From assembly GCA_013115135.1 (NCBI GenBank), contig JABANP010000090.1:62001-126000 (forward strand): a stretch of DNA of 64,000 bases, given 5' to 3'. The notes below the pieces were generated by a model. It did no database searches and was not told where the DNA came from. It saw only the letters and a program-made list of their open reading frames with translations. A program made the translations under genes and the position numbers. How positions within the stretch are numbered: the stretch's first letter is position 1; every line of letters begins with the position of its first letter. The DNA is from Perkinsus olseni. Lineage: Eukaryota > Perkinsozoa > Perkinsida > Perkinsidae. Of the stretch, positions 11,906 to 22,895 are shown one piece after another.

Positions 11906-11979
11906 CAATTTGTAGCATGGGAGAATCCCCAATGGGAATTTTTCTCATGAAAAGGGATGCCTACGCACCCGACGAGCAG

Positions 11980-12082
11980 TGACTGCTCAGCAGTCAGTAA
12001 ATGCTCGTGAGAGCCTCTCACTGAGAGGCCGCAGCTGTCTGCAGCGGATCATTTTTGTGCCTGGTGCGCTTCTCAGCACCAG
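11980..12082. other. Cluster of four adjacent hairpins
   Basis: TGACTGC-TCA-GCAGTCA (11980-11996), GCCTCTCA-C-TGAGAGGC (12013-12029), a CCGC/GCGG stem (about 12029-12046) and CTGGTGC/GCACCAG (12061-12082) follow each other with short linkers. Four stems in about 100 bases is more than chance spacing suggests and may mark a structured noncoding RNA. No tRNA or known RNA family could be matched. Confidence 0.45.
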
Positions 12083-14554
12083 GAGCGGGTGGAATCCAAA
12101 TCACTGTCTACACCATACGATACAGTTTCATTTACTTAGCTCGGTATGACCAGCACCACCGTGCTTCCCACCACCGCCACCGCTGGTTGAGAGGAAAGTT
12201 CCATATCGCATCATTCGCTGCTATAGCGTAACGATATTGGTATGCTAGTGAAGAGTCAGAGCGACAAACCTGTCGGTTTCTCAAGGCTGCTTTCCTTGGG
12301 GACGTAACGCGCCACTTGTTGAAGCCAATGATGACATGCGTCCACAGGAGCAACCATCGTGAAACTTCTGTGTCGGTTTTCTCTCTCCGGTCGTGTAAAC
12401 AGCGCTTCCGTTAGTAATAGGTCTCCGTATGCAGCGATAACTTCGTTGAACGAGTCTCGTGGACATCGTGAGATAGCGACACCACTTGCGCGTACCACAC
12501 CTTGCCCTTCTCGGGAGCGTGTAGGCATGCCCCCTCGAAGAAGGCATCACCCCCTTCCTGACAACCAGACTACGTTTGAGTGGTACGCAGCACGACCCAG
12601 AGCACGCGTGTCGACCGTGACGCTATGGCTAATCGACTAGCTCCCAGAGGGGTGTTGGAAAGGATTGACCGTTATGTGCCTCGCGAATCCACCCTTCTCG
12701 TTGAGTCCAACCTTGGCTAGTCTCGGGGCGCGCCACACTTAGCTGGTTGCTATGACACATGGACCGAACGATGAGTCTCTTGTGCCCTCAGTGTGCTGGC
12801 CAGTCAGTAGGCTACCATTGGTCTGTGTTCAGCACGCCTTTTTTAACATGCTTTCGCCTCGTCTCCTGTTGACCTGGACGCTCCACCTCTCCCTGTTCTC
12901 TGACGCTGAACAGTCCGTCGGTCGTCCCCGAGCTCTCTCCTCGAGCGCTGTACTTTGTGATCGAGATCGTGAAGATTACTCCCCGTGTCTCTCCTGCGGG
13001 CCTCAATGCTCGTGCATCCACAATGTTCCGGAGCAAACAGGGGTTCATAAAGACTGCATATGTCGATGCCCTTATTAGTCCCTTCCATTCCGCTGAGGGA
13101 AAGCGAGGACCGAAGCTTTGATGTCACCAAGGAAACCCTACCCTCTCCTCGTTCGAACCTTCCCCCGTCACGTGGCTCAAACCGATTCAGTGTCGCCTCC
13201 CCGGCACCCATCCTGGTACTCTGACGCTCCCCGTCCGTCCACGATTCTGTGGTTATAGCCTTCACCGGTGCCGGGACCTTCCGTAACCATTCCAGTTGTT
13301 TGGAGCTTCGCCGGTCTGCAAGGTAGCTCTCGTTTCATCACTCTTTGCATTCTCGCGTCGCCGGTAAATCTCGCACCCCCAGTCGAAGTGAATTACTGAG
13401 AATAGTACCCCCGCTGACGATAACCTCGCTCTGAGAGCAACACTCCTTGGCTTGATGAACAGGGCCTATTCAACAGGCCAAACTGATCCCCCAAAGAGAG
13501 GTTCATCGGCAGTGCTAGTCCAAGCCTTACTGTCGGCGTTGGACTCGAAACTCACGCACACTGAGACCTGTTTCAAACCGTCAGTCCGATAGAAATAATA
13601 ATGTCTTGAAAAAATATCGATTTAAGACAGAATGCAAGCTACCTTCATTACTGCAGAGTGCGCATCACAGCATCGACGTCACCTACCCGTACACGAGGTG
13701 CTACCCGACGCTAGCGGCTGATTTCTGTGAGCGAAGTTGCGCAAATAGACCTACTCGAGTTCGTTCGGCGTCTCACGAAAGCCTCAACCATCCACACAAA
13801 AAATAGGTGTGTTGGGACACACTCGCAGCAGTAAGTCGTCGGAGCAGCACAGCTTGCTTGGAAGAAAGCTCAGACCGCGCACAAGGGTTCTTCAATGGTT
13901 TGACACTAGCTCAGGACGACAAAGTTGTGTGCCAGAAAATAGGGGACGATCAAGGTGAGGTAACGACTCCGGCTCGGACTGTGCCTCAAAGCACACGAGC
14001 TTTCCAAAACGCGCGCATGATTCCAGCGGGTATCGTTCGATGCGCCGGACGAGATGGAAATCACAGCACACTTCAACGAAGCACCTTCGACAATAGAGTA
14101 GTGCTTCAGCGAGGCGTTACAACTGGCCCTACGCCTGGTCAGCTACCGGGGCGATGCGTGCAGCAAGCCTGCGTAGGGTTCGCTGCACTACCTATAACAG
14201 TGTTCGAGTTACTTTTTGAATGAAAACCGAGAGAGCTAAAGACTCGTCGCGAGAGGGGTGAAGCTACTCATCCACGATGGGGGAGTCCATCTTCACTTGA
14301 GTGGCCGACCAGGAGTTGCCTAGGATTACTCATCGCCACAAACCCGTGCAACCAATCGCAGCCATCTGCCTGGCGATGCCGAGCAAGGGAAGGATATTTT
14401 TCTACCTTGGCGACAATCGCTTGGAGCCTCATCATTCTCTAAGTCTACCGTTGAGCATTGGCACGCCTAGAATACTCCAGACTACTGAAGGTAACGCAAC
14501 ACATCAGAACCGCGGCACAAATGATAGCAGTATTGTAGAGATCGATACTCATCA

Positions 14555-15026
14555 TCACCCCTCGATCGGCTCTGACTCCTCAACCGTTGTTTCCTCTTTA
14601 TCCTCATCGCCAGACTGAATATCTTCTGACCTCGGATTGTGCTTGAGTAAGTACTCAGCTACGAATGACACGGGGTCCTCGGGCCTCTCCCTCGCAACAG
14701 CATCAAGCGCCGGCACCAAAACTGGTACAAGATTCTCGTCGAGCCATTGCCGAAGGGGCAGCTGCTCCTTCTTGGGGGCCGGGGCAGGCTTCTCTGCAAC
14801 CTTCTCAATCTCAGCGGCCGCCTTGCCGTCGCTATGAGCTTCGCTTTTCCCTAAAAAACTAGGGATGAGCATTGCTGGTCTGCCAATGACTACTACCCTC
14901 CTCCGGTTCGGGTCGAGTCTCTTCATTCTCTGCTGGTGAAGATTCCTCCACAGTCTTTTCCTCAGCATCAGGAGGAGGATCTGCGGCGGCAGTAGGTTCG
15001 TCGGGCTTCTCTGCACTTGACGACAT
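14555..15026 (-). CDS. Dpy-30 motif protein, two exons
   Basis: The ATG at 15026 (MSSSAEKPDEPTAAADPPP) starts an acidic N-terminal arm. Intron 14851-14896 (46 bp, ending in TTTTTTAG) joins EPEEG to KSEAHSDGK. The Dpy-30 helical pair follows at roughly residues 75-120: LPLRQWLDENLVPVLVPAL, then RERPEDPVSFVAEYLLKHNP. Dpy-30 motifs dimerise and bind amphipathic helices; they occur in the COMPASS histone H3K4 methyltransferase complex and in axonemal proteins. The protein is 141 residues against about 100 in animal DPY30, and the excess is acidic sequence at both ends. Which partner it serves cannot be told. It lies 100 bp from the SNAPC4 stop on the same strand. Confidence 0.87.
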
Positions 15027-15126
15027 TCAAAAACGCTGAATATTGCACATTCACAATTGAGTCGGGTTCAACACCATGGGGATCTTAGGTCGATTATGGC
15101 ACTTAACACAAAAGGTCAGAATGATA

Positions 15127-17369
15127 CTAAGATACTTCCGAATTCGACTTGCTAGTACTAGACTCAATAATATCAATGGCATTCTCAATGCTCGCTACCG
15201 CCCCAAAAATACACTCATCCACTAACTCTCTGCCACCGTGACCAACCCCATTGGCCTCTCCTGCTTTCTTCTTCGGCCGGGGTTGCCGTCGAGCTCGCTT
15301 CGCTGGTCGGGGAGCCGGCAGCGGCGGCGGCGGCGGTGCCTCTTCCGTGGCGTCATGGAGCAATTGAAAGTCACTCGGTAATATTTCCGGGCGTTCATCC
15401 GGGTTCAACCCTCCTCGCAGTATCGTCCGCATAGCCTCTCGCTCTTCTTTAATTTTTCGTTTCTCCTCCTCATCGCCAATCTCGTCCCATTTTCTCAGCA
15501 GAAAATTGTCCGACCGTTTCACGAAGCGCTGACTTATCAAAGACCATCGCGGCCCAAACTCTACCACCAGCGCTCTCAAAAGTTCCGACTCTTCCTCCGT
15601 CCACGCCGCCTGGTCGTACCCCAGTGACTCTTGTCTCACTTTCTCGTACCGTTCCCGACAGGACGTATTGGGCCGGTTAGGGATGAGCTGCGCCACCACC
15701 GTCCAATCTAGATGGTCATCTCCAATCATTTGTACGGCCATTTTCAGCCGTTTATTCTCTTCCGTAGTCCACGCAGACGCCAGACCCCGCTGGCTCCTCG
15801 CGGACAGAATCTTGTGACGCTGCCGAATCTGCGGAGCCAGGTGTCGAGTGCCCATCTGGAAAGCGATCTCATTCCAGCATCCCGGCCCATGCCGCTCGGC
15901 AAGCCTCATCAGCATCTCGTCCTGCTCGGGAGTGAAGGTCCTGGGGGCCAGCTTGACGTCGAGACTGCGAGAGTACCTGAGTAATCGGGCCTTTGGAAAG
16001 GTCGGCGTAGGAGAATGACAACCCACCTCTGAAAACACATGCAGGGCGTTCTATTAGTGCCCAGCTCTGCTGCAATTGCTGGCCAGTCAAGGCCTTGGTG
16101 AGCCTCCGCGATGTAGTACAACCGAAGGTCCTCGTCCTGTCACACGATGTTCAAATCGTCGTGATTGGGTTCATTAACGCCTTGAGAACACTGATATCCA
16201 CTAACTAGTGGCGGCTGAGGCTCTCCTCACTTTAGCAGCGACAAACTAACTTTGGCGTGAGGGAAGACAATCGGCAACAAGAAAAATCAGTGGGCCGCCG
16301 GTGAGAGGAAGAGAAGTTCGATGGTCGTAAAGTCGCTCTGCTTCGTTCATCCAACTTCACCATTTATGGTTCATTCGTTATCAAAAGTACAAAACGTGAA
16401 ACCCCTTACCGCCCCCTGAAAGCCATTACTACCTTATTGAACTCGGAGGTGTTGATGCCAGGGGCCAGATGATGCTGCCACAGCGCTCTTGCACAGGCCG
16501 GGGTTCGACAATGTCGCCATTCTTGCGCCTGCTTTCCCACTCTACTAGTCAGCAACTCGTAAACTCTGTGCCAGTCTATCTCCACCACGATGTTCATGTC
16601 GGTAGCCAGCTCCTCGACCTCGTTATAGTCATTGCAGGATCCCACCTGCGTCATCACAATCAAGTGCCCACCATCACCAGCCAACCTACCATCTGATGGA
16701 TCTTCGCCCGAACTTCCGGGGTGTACTCCTCTCCACCTCCATTGGCCTGCAATATCGAGTCCAGCAGGCCCTCCTTTACTGTCTCCACCACAGCCCACTC
16801 GACGCCCTCGCGATCCTGACAGCAACGGTAAAAAGCAGAGAAGTGACCGTTGTGATGACTACCTCCTTTTCCTCCCGCGATAAAGGCCTTGTAGCACTGA
16901 GTGGCCGTAGCTGAGCAGCAGCATACTTATCCCTCTCATAAGCCTCAACCAACTCTGGCGGCCGATTCCGATCGTTGGTGATACAGTCGGGTCTGAGATA
17001 GACAGATTGTGAGGGTGTAGGGGTGCTTTTGGACGCAAGTTGACGATGGAGTGGTAGGGAAACGGCCCACCGCCCCAGCACGCACGAGCAGTTTTACCTC
17101 AGCGATTGATACCAACGTTTTGGCTTCCGCCTGGTAGATAGGTCCTCTTCATTCATGAAATCTGTGAGTGTTTTCTTATGGTCTTCCAGCCTCTCTTGTA
17201 TCCGTTTGTTATTGTCCGAGCATTCCCTCAAGCTCTTCAAAATACCATCGATGTTCGCGATGTAATCATTATTCAATTTAGCGGCGCTGTCCAAACCCGC
17301 CGCTTGACTGGCAGAAGCCGACGCACTCACGGCCTCCTGGACCCGCCGAGCCTGTCTTCTAGTACGCAT
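15127..17369 (-). CDS. SNAPC4: SNAPC4-like (SNAP190) Myb-repeat subunit of the snRNA-activating complex
   Basis: SNAPC4 binds the proximal sequence element of snRNA genes through Myb repeats. The ATG at 17369 gives a short basic stretch and a helical region (LNNDYIANIDGILKSLRE). Introns then lead to RPDCITNDRNRPPELVEAYE and DREGVEWAVVETVKEGLL. The half repeat EIDWHRVYELLTSRV, then RTPACARALWQHHLAPGIN, is joined by intron 16137-16432 to DEDLRLYYIAEAHQGLDW and AAELGTNRTPCMCFQRW. Further repeats follow: FTPEQDEMLMRLAERHGPGC, WTTEENKRLKMAVQ and WTEEESELLRALVVEFGPRW. The order (N-terminal helix, half repeat, then about four repeats) matches animal SNAPC4. The tail carries a proline run and basic patches. 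In a trans-splicing organism this complex could also serve spliced-leader RNA genes, an inference from trypanosomes. Confidence 0.85.
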
Positions 17370-17872
17370 GATGATACAGGAGTGAACGACGACGACTTTC
17401 AGGGCGTCCTCTTGCTCTCTTGCCCTCTCTTGCTCTCTCTCAACGCCCAGTGAGCATGATCCAGGGTGATCTTTGGGGGTTATTCTCTCCGGTGCTTGAT
17501 TCATTCCATGATTGAGGCTCCATCCTAGCCTTACTACGTTGCCGCTCCCTTCGCCTACTAGCGATTTTCCTAGACAGTCTAACTGCCTTATTCGGCAGCG
17601 CATTGCGTGTTAGTAAGGGGAACATGTTCCATCATGATTTCACATCATTGATCTGTGGCTTAGTTATTCCAACGTTATGTACTCTCAACGAAAGCCAGAA
17701 AGATGCAATTCAACAGCAAGATTGTTCACGTGTAATAATGCAGGCATGCTAAAATTTAGCAGCTAAATGCCGATCGCAACCTCCTTCACACTTACTTCCG
17801 CTGCGTCTCGACTGCTGTACCTACAAGTTCATGGTTTACTACTAGCTTCTCCTCAAGACAGACGAGGGGTTC
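17370..17872. other. Intergenic region, about 0.5 kb
   Basis: This stretch lies between the SNAPC4 start and the stop of the next minus-strand gene. No coding signal, repeat or RNA is recognised. It must contain the SNAPC4 promoter and the 3' untranslated part of the neighbour. Confidence 0.4.
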
Positions 17873-18536
17873 CTACCCGTATCCCTGCTCGAGGTCTGCC
17901 TCATCTCGCGGGAGCGTTCTGGCCAACAGCTTCTTGAGTAGGTAGATCTGGATGATACTGCCGATAAAGCAAGCCACAGTAACGGCCACGAGGATTCCAA
18001 GCAGTGCCACTGGCCACTCCGAGCAGCCATCTGATGTACTGCGGTCGTCAGATGGCGGATTGTCATCAGCCTTGGCTGTCCTGAGGAGTAAGTAGATGTG
18101 CTGGACGAGAAAAGCTGGAACCCCCAACCATTGTATCAAGGACTTACTGTTGCTTGCTCGGCGCATCAGTGGTCGGCCCCGTTGCACTTTTGGACAGACC
18201 CTGTCCTCCTGCAGCCGGGGTGGAGCTCCATGGGCCCTCGAGCCTGATGCTGGACAGGTCCAGCTCCTCCGTAAGGCTCGATGGGCCATCGAGGCTGATG
18301 CTGGAAAGATCCAGCTCCTCCGTTGAGCTCGACGGGCCGTCAAGGCTGATGCTCGACAAATCCAGCCCATCAGCATCCGGCAGTGGGCTCGGTGGCCCAT
18401 CGAGGCTGATCTCCGACAGATTCAAGCCTTCCGCACTCGGCGCAGTGGTCGCTGGGCCATCGAGCCTTATGCTACTCCAGTCCAGTTCGCTGGACACAAT
18501 AGTAGCGATGACGATGATTCCCTTGAAGGCATACAT
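17873..18536 (-). CDS. Type I membrane protein with Asp/Ser-rich tandem repeats, two exons
   Basis: The ATG at 18536 starts MYAFKGIIVIATIVSS, a probable signal peptide. It is followed by five imperfect 17-20-residue repeats with the core DLSSISLDGPSS; the fifth reads DLSSIRLEGPW. A short linker ends in APSKQ. An intron with donor GTAAGTCC and acceptor ACTCCTCAG joins it to TAKADDNPPSDDRSTSDG and a membrane span (VALLGILVAVTVACFIGSII). A short tail, KKLLARTLPRDEADLEQGYG, ends the protein. The plan is a small surface or endomembrane protein with an acidic, serine-rich outer face. I do not recognise a family. The repeats are also visible in the DNA, so the array can expand or contract. The antisense open frame over the same repeats is a shadow. 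Confidence 0.7.
18225..18480 (-). repeat. Coding tandem repeat (five units of about 50-60 bp)
   Basis: Each unit on the plus strand contains a version of CATCGAGGCTGATGCT, the reverse complement of the codons for the SISLDG core. Units differ in length by a few codons in the linker, and the frame is kept throughout. The preserved frame suggests selection on the protein rather than a neutral satellite. Confidence 0.65.
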
Positions 18537-19122
18537 GGTGTGCACAAGTGTGAACGCTAAAGCATGGACCAGATGAGTATATTGAGTGATTCAATTGATT
18601 CAATTTGAATCTGAGGCACTTGTGAGCGACCGTTAACACGAACTTTCGAAGCCAGAATGCACGTTTCGTGCAAACGGTCGTGAGCGGAACCTAAGTAACG
18701 TTAAGACGTCAAGGAGGACGGCGCTCGATTTCCGTCTGGTTGTAGCTGCTCGGAAATATTTCTTACCATGTTACCATGTTATGATTATATCTTTATGTTT
18801 AGTTATGTTCTCAGTTATAACTTAACATCTGATAATACCGGTTTGGGAATGTCTCTCGATGGCGTCGTGCCATTTTCCCGTTTTTACTGTCCTATACTCA
18901 AATGACGTTGCCACCGGCCTGAGGCCGGCGGCCTCGCCCCTTCACTCTTACACGGCATCTTGCCGGTGCCGGTCCACTGACCAAGATTGCCAACGATCTC
19001 CCGCTTTTGTCACGATCGATCTCTCGTCGCGGACGAGTCGTCGGCCAATTTCACGCCGATCTGATTTGCGCTCGAGTTAACAGTCTCAACCCTGCCCTAC
19101 TTGATCAGTTTAATCAGCCTTC
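18537..19122. other. Intergenic region, divergent spacer
   Basis: This spacer lies between a minus-strand gene starting at 18536 and a plus-strand gene starting at 19123. The middle (18760-18840) is AT-rich, with repeated TTATG/TTAACAT words. No conserved element was recognised. Confidence 0.35.
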
Positions 19123-20490
19123 ATGGACCACATCAATGGCGAGCCTAGCGCAGCAGGGCTACAGGAGCAGCCCCTCGATCGTACTACTATTAAAATTCGA
19201 CCTGTGTGCGGCCCGATAGATCCGAAGGTTGAAGAGACGGCCAGCGAAAGGGTCAGTAGATTACGGAACGTCATCTCGGAGAGGCTCGGTTCGAAGCGGG
19301 AGAATGCAGGGCTGCGTGTCACCACGCCCCTGCTGACTTTCGATAAACTGCGTGATGACGTGGGTGGAGAAGGAGAGGAAGGCCTTGTCGTTGAGTTCAC
19401 AGATCGGAGAAGAAAGAGTTGCGGGCGGAATACTCTGAGGAAATTTTTGGACAGGAACAAAGCATTCGGAGTGAGAAGAGGGCCAACACGAGGTGCACGG
19501 GGGCGCACCACACCGTCCGGACAAAGGCCATCACTGTCTGAGGAAGCCTTGGCGTTTTCTGGTGACGCGAACGTCAGGAACCCGCCGGAGGCTCTCGGGG
19601 CGGCGGCAGAATCGCGCTCTACTACGTCAGACCATTTCACGCCGTCACTTTCCTGCAGGGGAGCCGAGGCCCTAATGACAGCCGATGGAACCACCGGCGG
19701 CTGCAGTAGCCAAGGGCGCTTCCCTTTGTCGGGCGTAGAGCAGCAGGAGAGCAACTCTTCTGGGGTCAACGGAATACAGCGATCGAGGAAGCTGAGGCGG
19801 AGTGTTTCTGAACCTGACTTGGCGATTCTTCACGAAGCTGATGATACCGGAGTGGATGAGATGCCGGATGAATGCAACTCCGAGCCTGAGGTCCTCGTCA
19901 GAGAAGTAAGGAGGGAGGGCGGGAGTGTGTTCACGCTGCAACAGCACTGGTTTCTTAGACTAGACGTGGTAAGAGGAGAAAAAGGAAAAAGAACAGATTC
20001 ATAGACGATGCAGCCAGCGAGTCGGGATCTGGCGCTTCCGCAGAAGTCGATGATGAAGATGGCGATGATGACGGTACGTCGAAAATCTTTCCTCTTGCCA
20101 TTCATCGATCGAGTACCCTACCGAGGTTGCCTGCGCCGGACGGTTCGGCGGTGTTTTCGAAGCCCCTACGTTTACTTCATAGGTTACCTTTCTGACTTGA
20201 TAGCGACCAGCAGCGAAAGTGATGCCTCCGAGTGTGATCCGAGATTACTGCATCGACAGTGGGAGGATGATATGGGAGATAGGATGCTCAAGGGTATCTT
20301 TCAGAGGGGTATTAATCAAGGGTTAACCTTCGCGGCCATCAACCAAATTCAATCAGGAAAAATTTCGCGTCGGCGTCGAGAGAGCAGCTTGGGCGGTTTG
20401 CTGTTCTCGGGACTCCAAAGAGAACACCACGAGCCTCTGCAGAGAGTTGAGCAAAGGAGAATGAGAAGGCGATCTTGTGAGCTCCGATAG
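19123..20490 (+). CDS. Charged, probably nuclear protein of unknown family, multi-exon
   Basis: The ATG at 19123 opens MDHINGEPSAAGLQEQ and a frame of almost 290 residues that is polar and low in hydrophobics, with Arg-rich patches (SRKLRRSVSEPDL) and acidic segments. A splice near 19970 probably joins it to RKRKKNRFIDDAASESGSG and the acidic run VDDEDGDDD. A second intron (donor GTACGTCG, acceptor GACTTGATAG) leads to SSESDASECDPRLLHRQWED. A basic segment RFIDD followed by acidic blocks resembles replication-checkpoint proteins of the claspin/Mrc1 kind, but this is weak and no name is assigned. The 3' end is uncertain: coding-like text (VQVWKKALASQEPDKGPRK) continues to about 20750. Confidence 0.55.
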
Positions 20491-20755
20491 TGGACTCCTT
20501 AGCTTGGCATTTTCCTCTATCATCGAAATCGATAATGAAGGCCGGTGTTTCTGTGAACGAAGTGCAGGTATGGAAAAAGGCTCTCGCCAGCCAGGAGCCG
20601 GACAAAGGTCCGAGGAAGACCGTAATCGGGGGAGAAGAAAGTCTCTGTTAGCTGGGCATCATCAGACGCGTCTCCCAAGGTCGAAGCCTGCTGTAGAGAA
20701 AAAGAGACTTGTCGAAGTTACCGAGGGGGCGAGCCTCAGCGTCGGGCCTGTTTAA

Positions 20756-21947
20756 GAGCCATCAACCCTCCAGGCAGGTACCTCGGCCGCCCAAAGTGAT
20801 CCAACGACTAAGGGTTCCACCAGGCGAGTATCTTTGGGGATGCAGGACACCTCGTCCAGCATAAACCTCACCAGAGCTGTCGGGTAGCCGCAGCGTCTAC
20901 GCGGGGTTTGCGCCTGATGAGTTGTTTTGTTGAACAGGTTTGTGAGACGTCGGAGTTCTCGAGGCCGTCCCGGCTGGTGGGTTCCTTAGCAGGAAATCTT
21001 TGTCTGGCGATTCCTCCACTCGCCCGAGAATTGGTAATTTCGTGGCCACTACTGGCGTTAGAGCGAAGCAAGGGGTCAAACGCTTCATCTTCGGTGCCTG
21101 ATCCACATGGCGGTTCACCCGGATCTAAGCTTGATGGTGGACTAACACATGCTGGGTGAAATAAGTCGAATGGAGCCAATTAAAATTGGTGTCCGCTGTT
21201 GTTGTATATTTGCTCCTTTCCGTTCATCGATAACCGTTTGCCTCGGAGTAACCCTTTCACGATCATGAAGCAGGATAATCGCCTGATCTCTGGTCATGCT
21301 GTGCGTGTCGTTTTGAGTTACTCCAATTGAGTATATCAATGAATGCCAGAATGAATACCGTGTTCAATAGATCTCGATTGAGTATCAACTCGGGAAGCGA
21401 CATCGTACCACCTTATTGCTTGTAAATTGGCATACCAACTACTCCCTGCTTTATAACATAATCACAACACAACATATTTCCATTGCTGGGTGCGTACTCG
21501 AGAGGCACCCGAGAAACATTGGTGGGAGCTCACTCGGTTAGCGCACCCGGGACCCTCCTACTGTAGGAGAGGCCCGGGCCCTCGCTCTCGACTTCTCAGT
21601 TCTGACGCGTTGGGCATGATGGGATGGATTGTTATCAGTTAAAATTAAGCATACGTTGAGGCTTCGTCGAAGCGAATCGAGGTCGCCCCGAGCACTACCA
21701 CATTTTTCTCGCCTACGATTAGTTAATCAGGTGCTTCTCGTGTCTGTCCTTCTTTCGACACTTTCAACGTTGATAGCACGACAGCCCTAGAAATTTGCAG
21801 CGGAGTTCATAACCTCTTTCGTTGGACTTGAGAGAACAAAAAGCATATGGTCCATACACAGCAACGTAACATGATCCTCGAACATCCAGACTCCATGAGC
21901 TTGTCCACAGCCGACATGGAGGATACACAACAACTTGATAAATGCAA
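20756..21947. other. Intergenic region, about 1.2 kb
   Basis: Possible last exons of the upstream plus-strand gene may reach into the first few hundred bases, but none could be fixed. The only clear structure is the strong hairpin at 21546-21578. The rest shows nothing recognisable. Confidence 0.4.
21546..21578. other. Strong GC-rich hairpin
   Basis: CCCGGG/CCCGGG outer arms (6 bp) and CTCCTAC/GTAGGAG inner arms (7 bp) are separated by 3-base internal loops and a single-base tip. The sequence just before it, GCTCACTCGGTTAGCGC, resembles a tRNA D-arm (A box), but no T-arm (B box) or acceptor stem follows, so it is not called as a tRNA. Confidence 0.5.
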
Positions 21948-22895
21948 TTAAGGGGCCCCAGTAGTCGACACAGGTGCATCTACTTCATCTTCTCCTGGCA
22001 TCATAGAAACGTAGGTCTCACGGCCTCTCACGTCACGATTCCATCCCTGGGCTCCAACGGCTCTGACGGTTGCCTTGGCGACTGTTGAGTACTTCTTGCA
22101 CAAGTTCGGGAAAGTGCGATATTCCTTCTTCAAAGCTCCCATGAGAGCCGGACAGAAATCGTTCATGGCCGCAACGACAGCTTGCATTTCGCCCACGTCC
22201 AACTGCTTGCCCTCAAGGTAGTCGCGAACCTCGTGAACGCGGTTCAACACGTCATCCAAAGCGGAGACGTCGAGGCTCCTGAGTGGGTCTACCCCGGTGT
22301 TATCGGGGACGTAGTTGAAGAAGAAATTCTTATTGGGATCGTTGGTGAATCCAGCGTAACGTCTGAGGATGCCTGGGGACGGTCCATCACTAAAACAGGC
22401 AAACCAAGGTCGGAATGACGATCCCGCCTGGCAAAGCCGCAGCCTTACAATCGAGCCTCGAATGCCTCTTGTCTACCAATCTTAGGGCAAGCGATGAAAG
22501 ACGTGGTCAGGCCAACGTCCTCGTGCAAGACAATCTCCAGTCCTCTCCAACTTTCTTCGTATGGTTCATCGCTACCATAGCGACAAGTTGGTTCGAGACC
22601 GGGCGTACCAGGCGTGACGGATGCCTTTTGTCTGGGCGGGGAAGGCCTGAGAGCAGAAGAGCGATAACAAAACCCCAATTGACCAATGGACCAATTTTAT
22701 CGTGATTCTGAAAGCATGATGATGAGCCAAAACACCGCGAGCATGTTTCATCTCATTTCACCGTGATCGCAGAGGCCTGGTTCGTGTTCTTACGTTGGCG
22801 TGCGGGGACAGTGAGCCGAGGGCGTTGCCGAGGGGCAGGTTAGCCGTCATAACAGCCGCGACTGATGCTCCGATGAAGGTATTCCTAGTCGGCAT
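21948..22895 (-). CDS. Predicted secreted protein, local paralogous family (copy A), three exons
   Basis: The ATG at 22895 starts MPTRNTFIGASVAAVM, then TANLPLGNALGSLSPHAN: a signal-peptide-like first exon ending at donor GTAAGAAC. Exon 2 ends SFIACPKIGRQEAFEAR, with donor GTAAGG after the second base of the next codon. Exon 3 begins DGPSPGILRRYAG and holds the family core DPNKNFFFNYVPDNTGVDPL, then AAMNDFCPALMGALKKEYRT and NLCKKYSTVAKATVRAVG. Intron positions and phases match copies C and D, which are much more diverged in exon 2. Function is unknown; the conserved helical C-terminal domain with a central DFCP motif is the signature. The family is not one I recognise and may be lineage-specific. 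Confidence 0.72.

Larger units (their letters stand above)
10716..14554. other. Long gene-poor region (3.8 kb) with hairpins
   Basis: No conserved protein is recognised on either strand. The longest open frame (13807-14223, plus) has no family signature, and its composition resembles chance translation. Distinct structure is limited to a small hairpin at 10906-10926, a large bulged hairpin at 11377-11441, the second copy of the dispersed repeat, and a run of four adjacent hairpins at 11980-12082. From 12100 to 14300 I see nothing supportable. Confidence 0.45.

Noticed and set aside
13807..14223. 138-residue plus-strand open frame in the gene-poor region
   Set aside because: No domain, signal or homologous text; cysteines and charges look random. 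Not strong enough to call a gene.
18154..18576. 140-residue plus-strand open frame with repeats
   Set aside because: It is the antisense of the repeat membrane protein and mirrors its repeat, without a signal or a family match.
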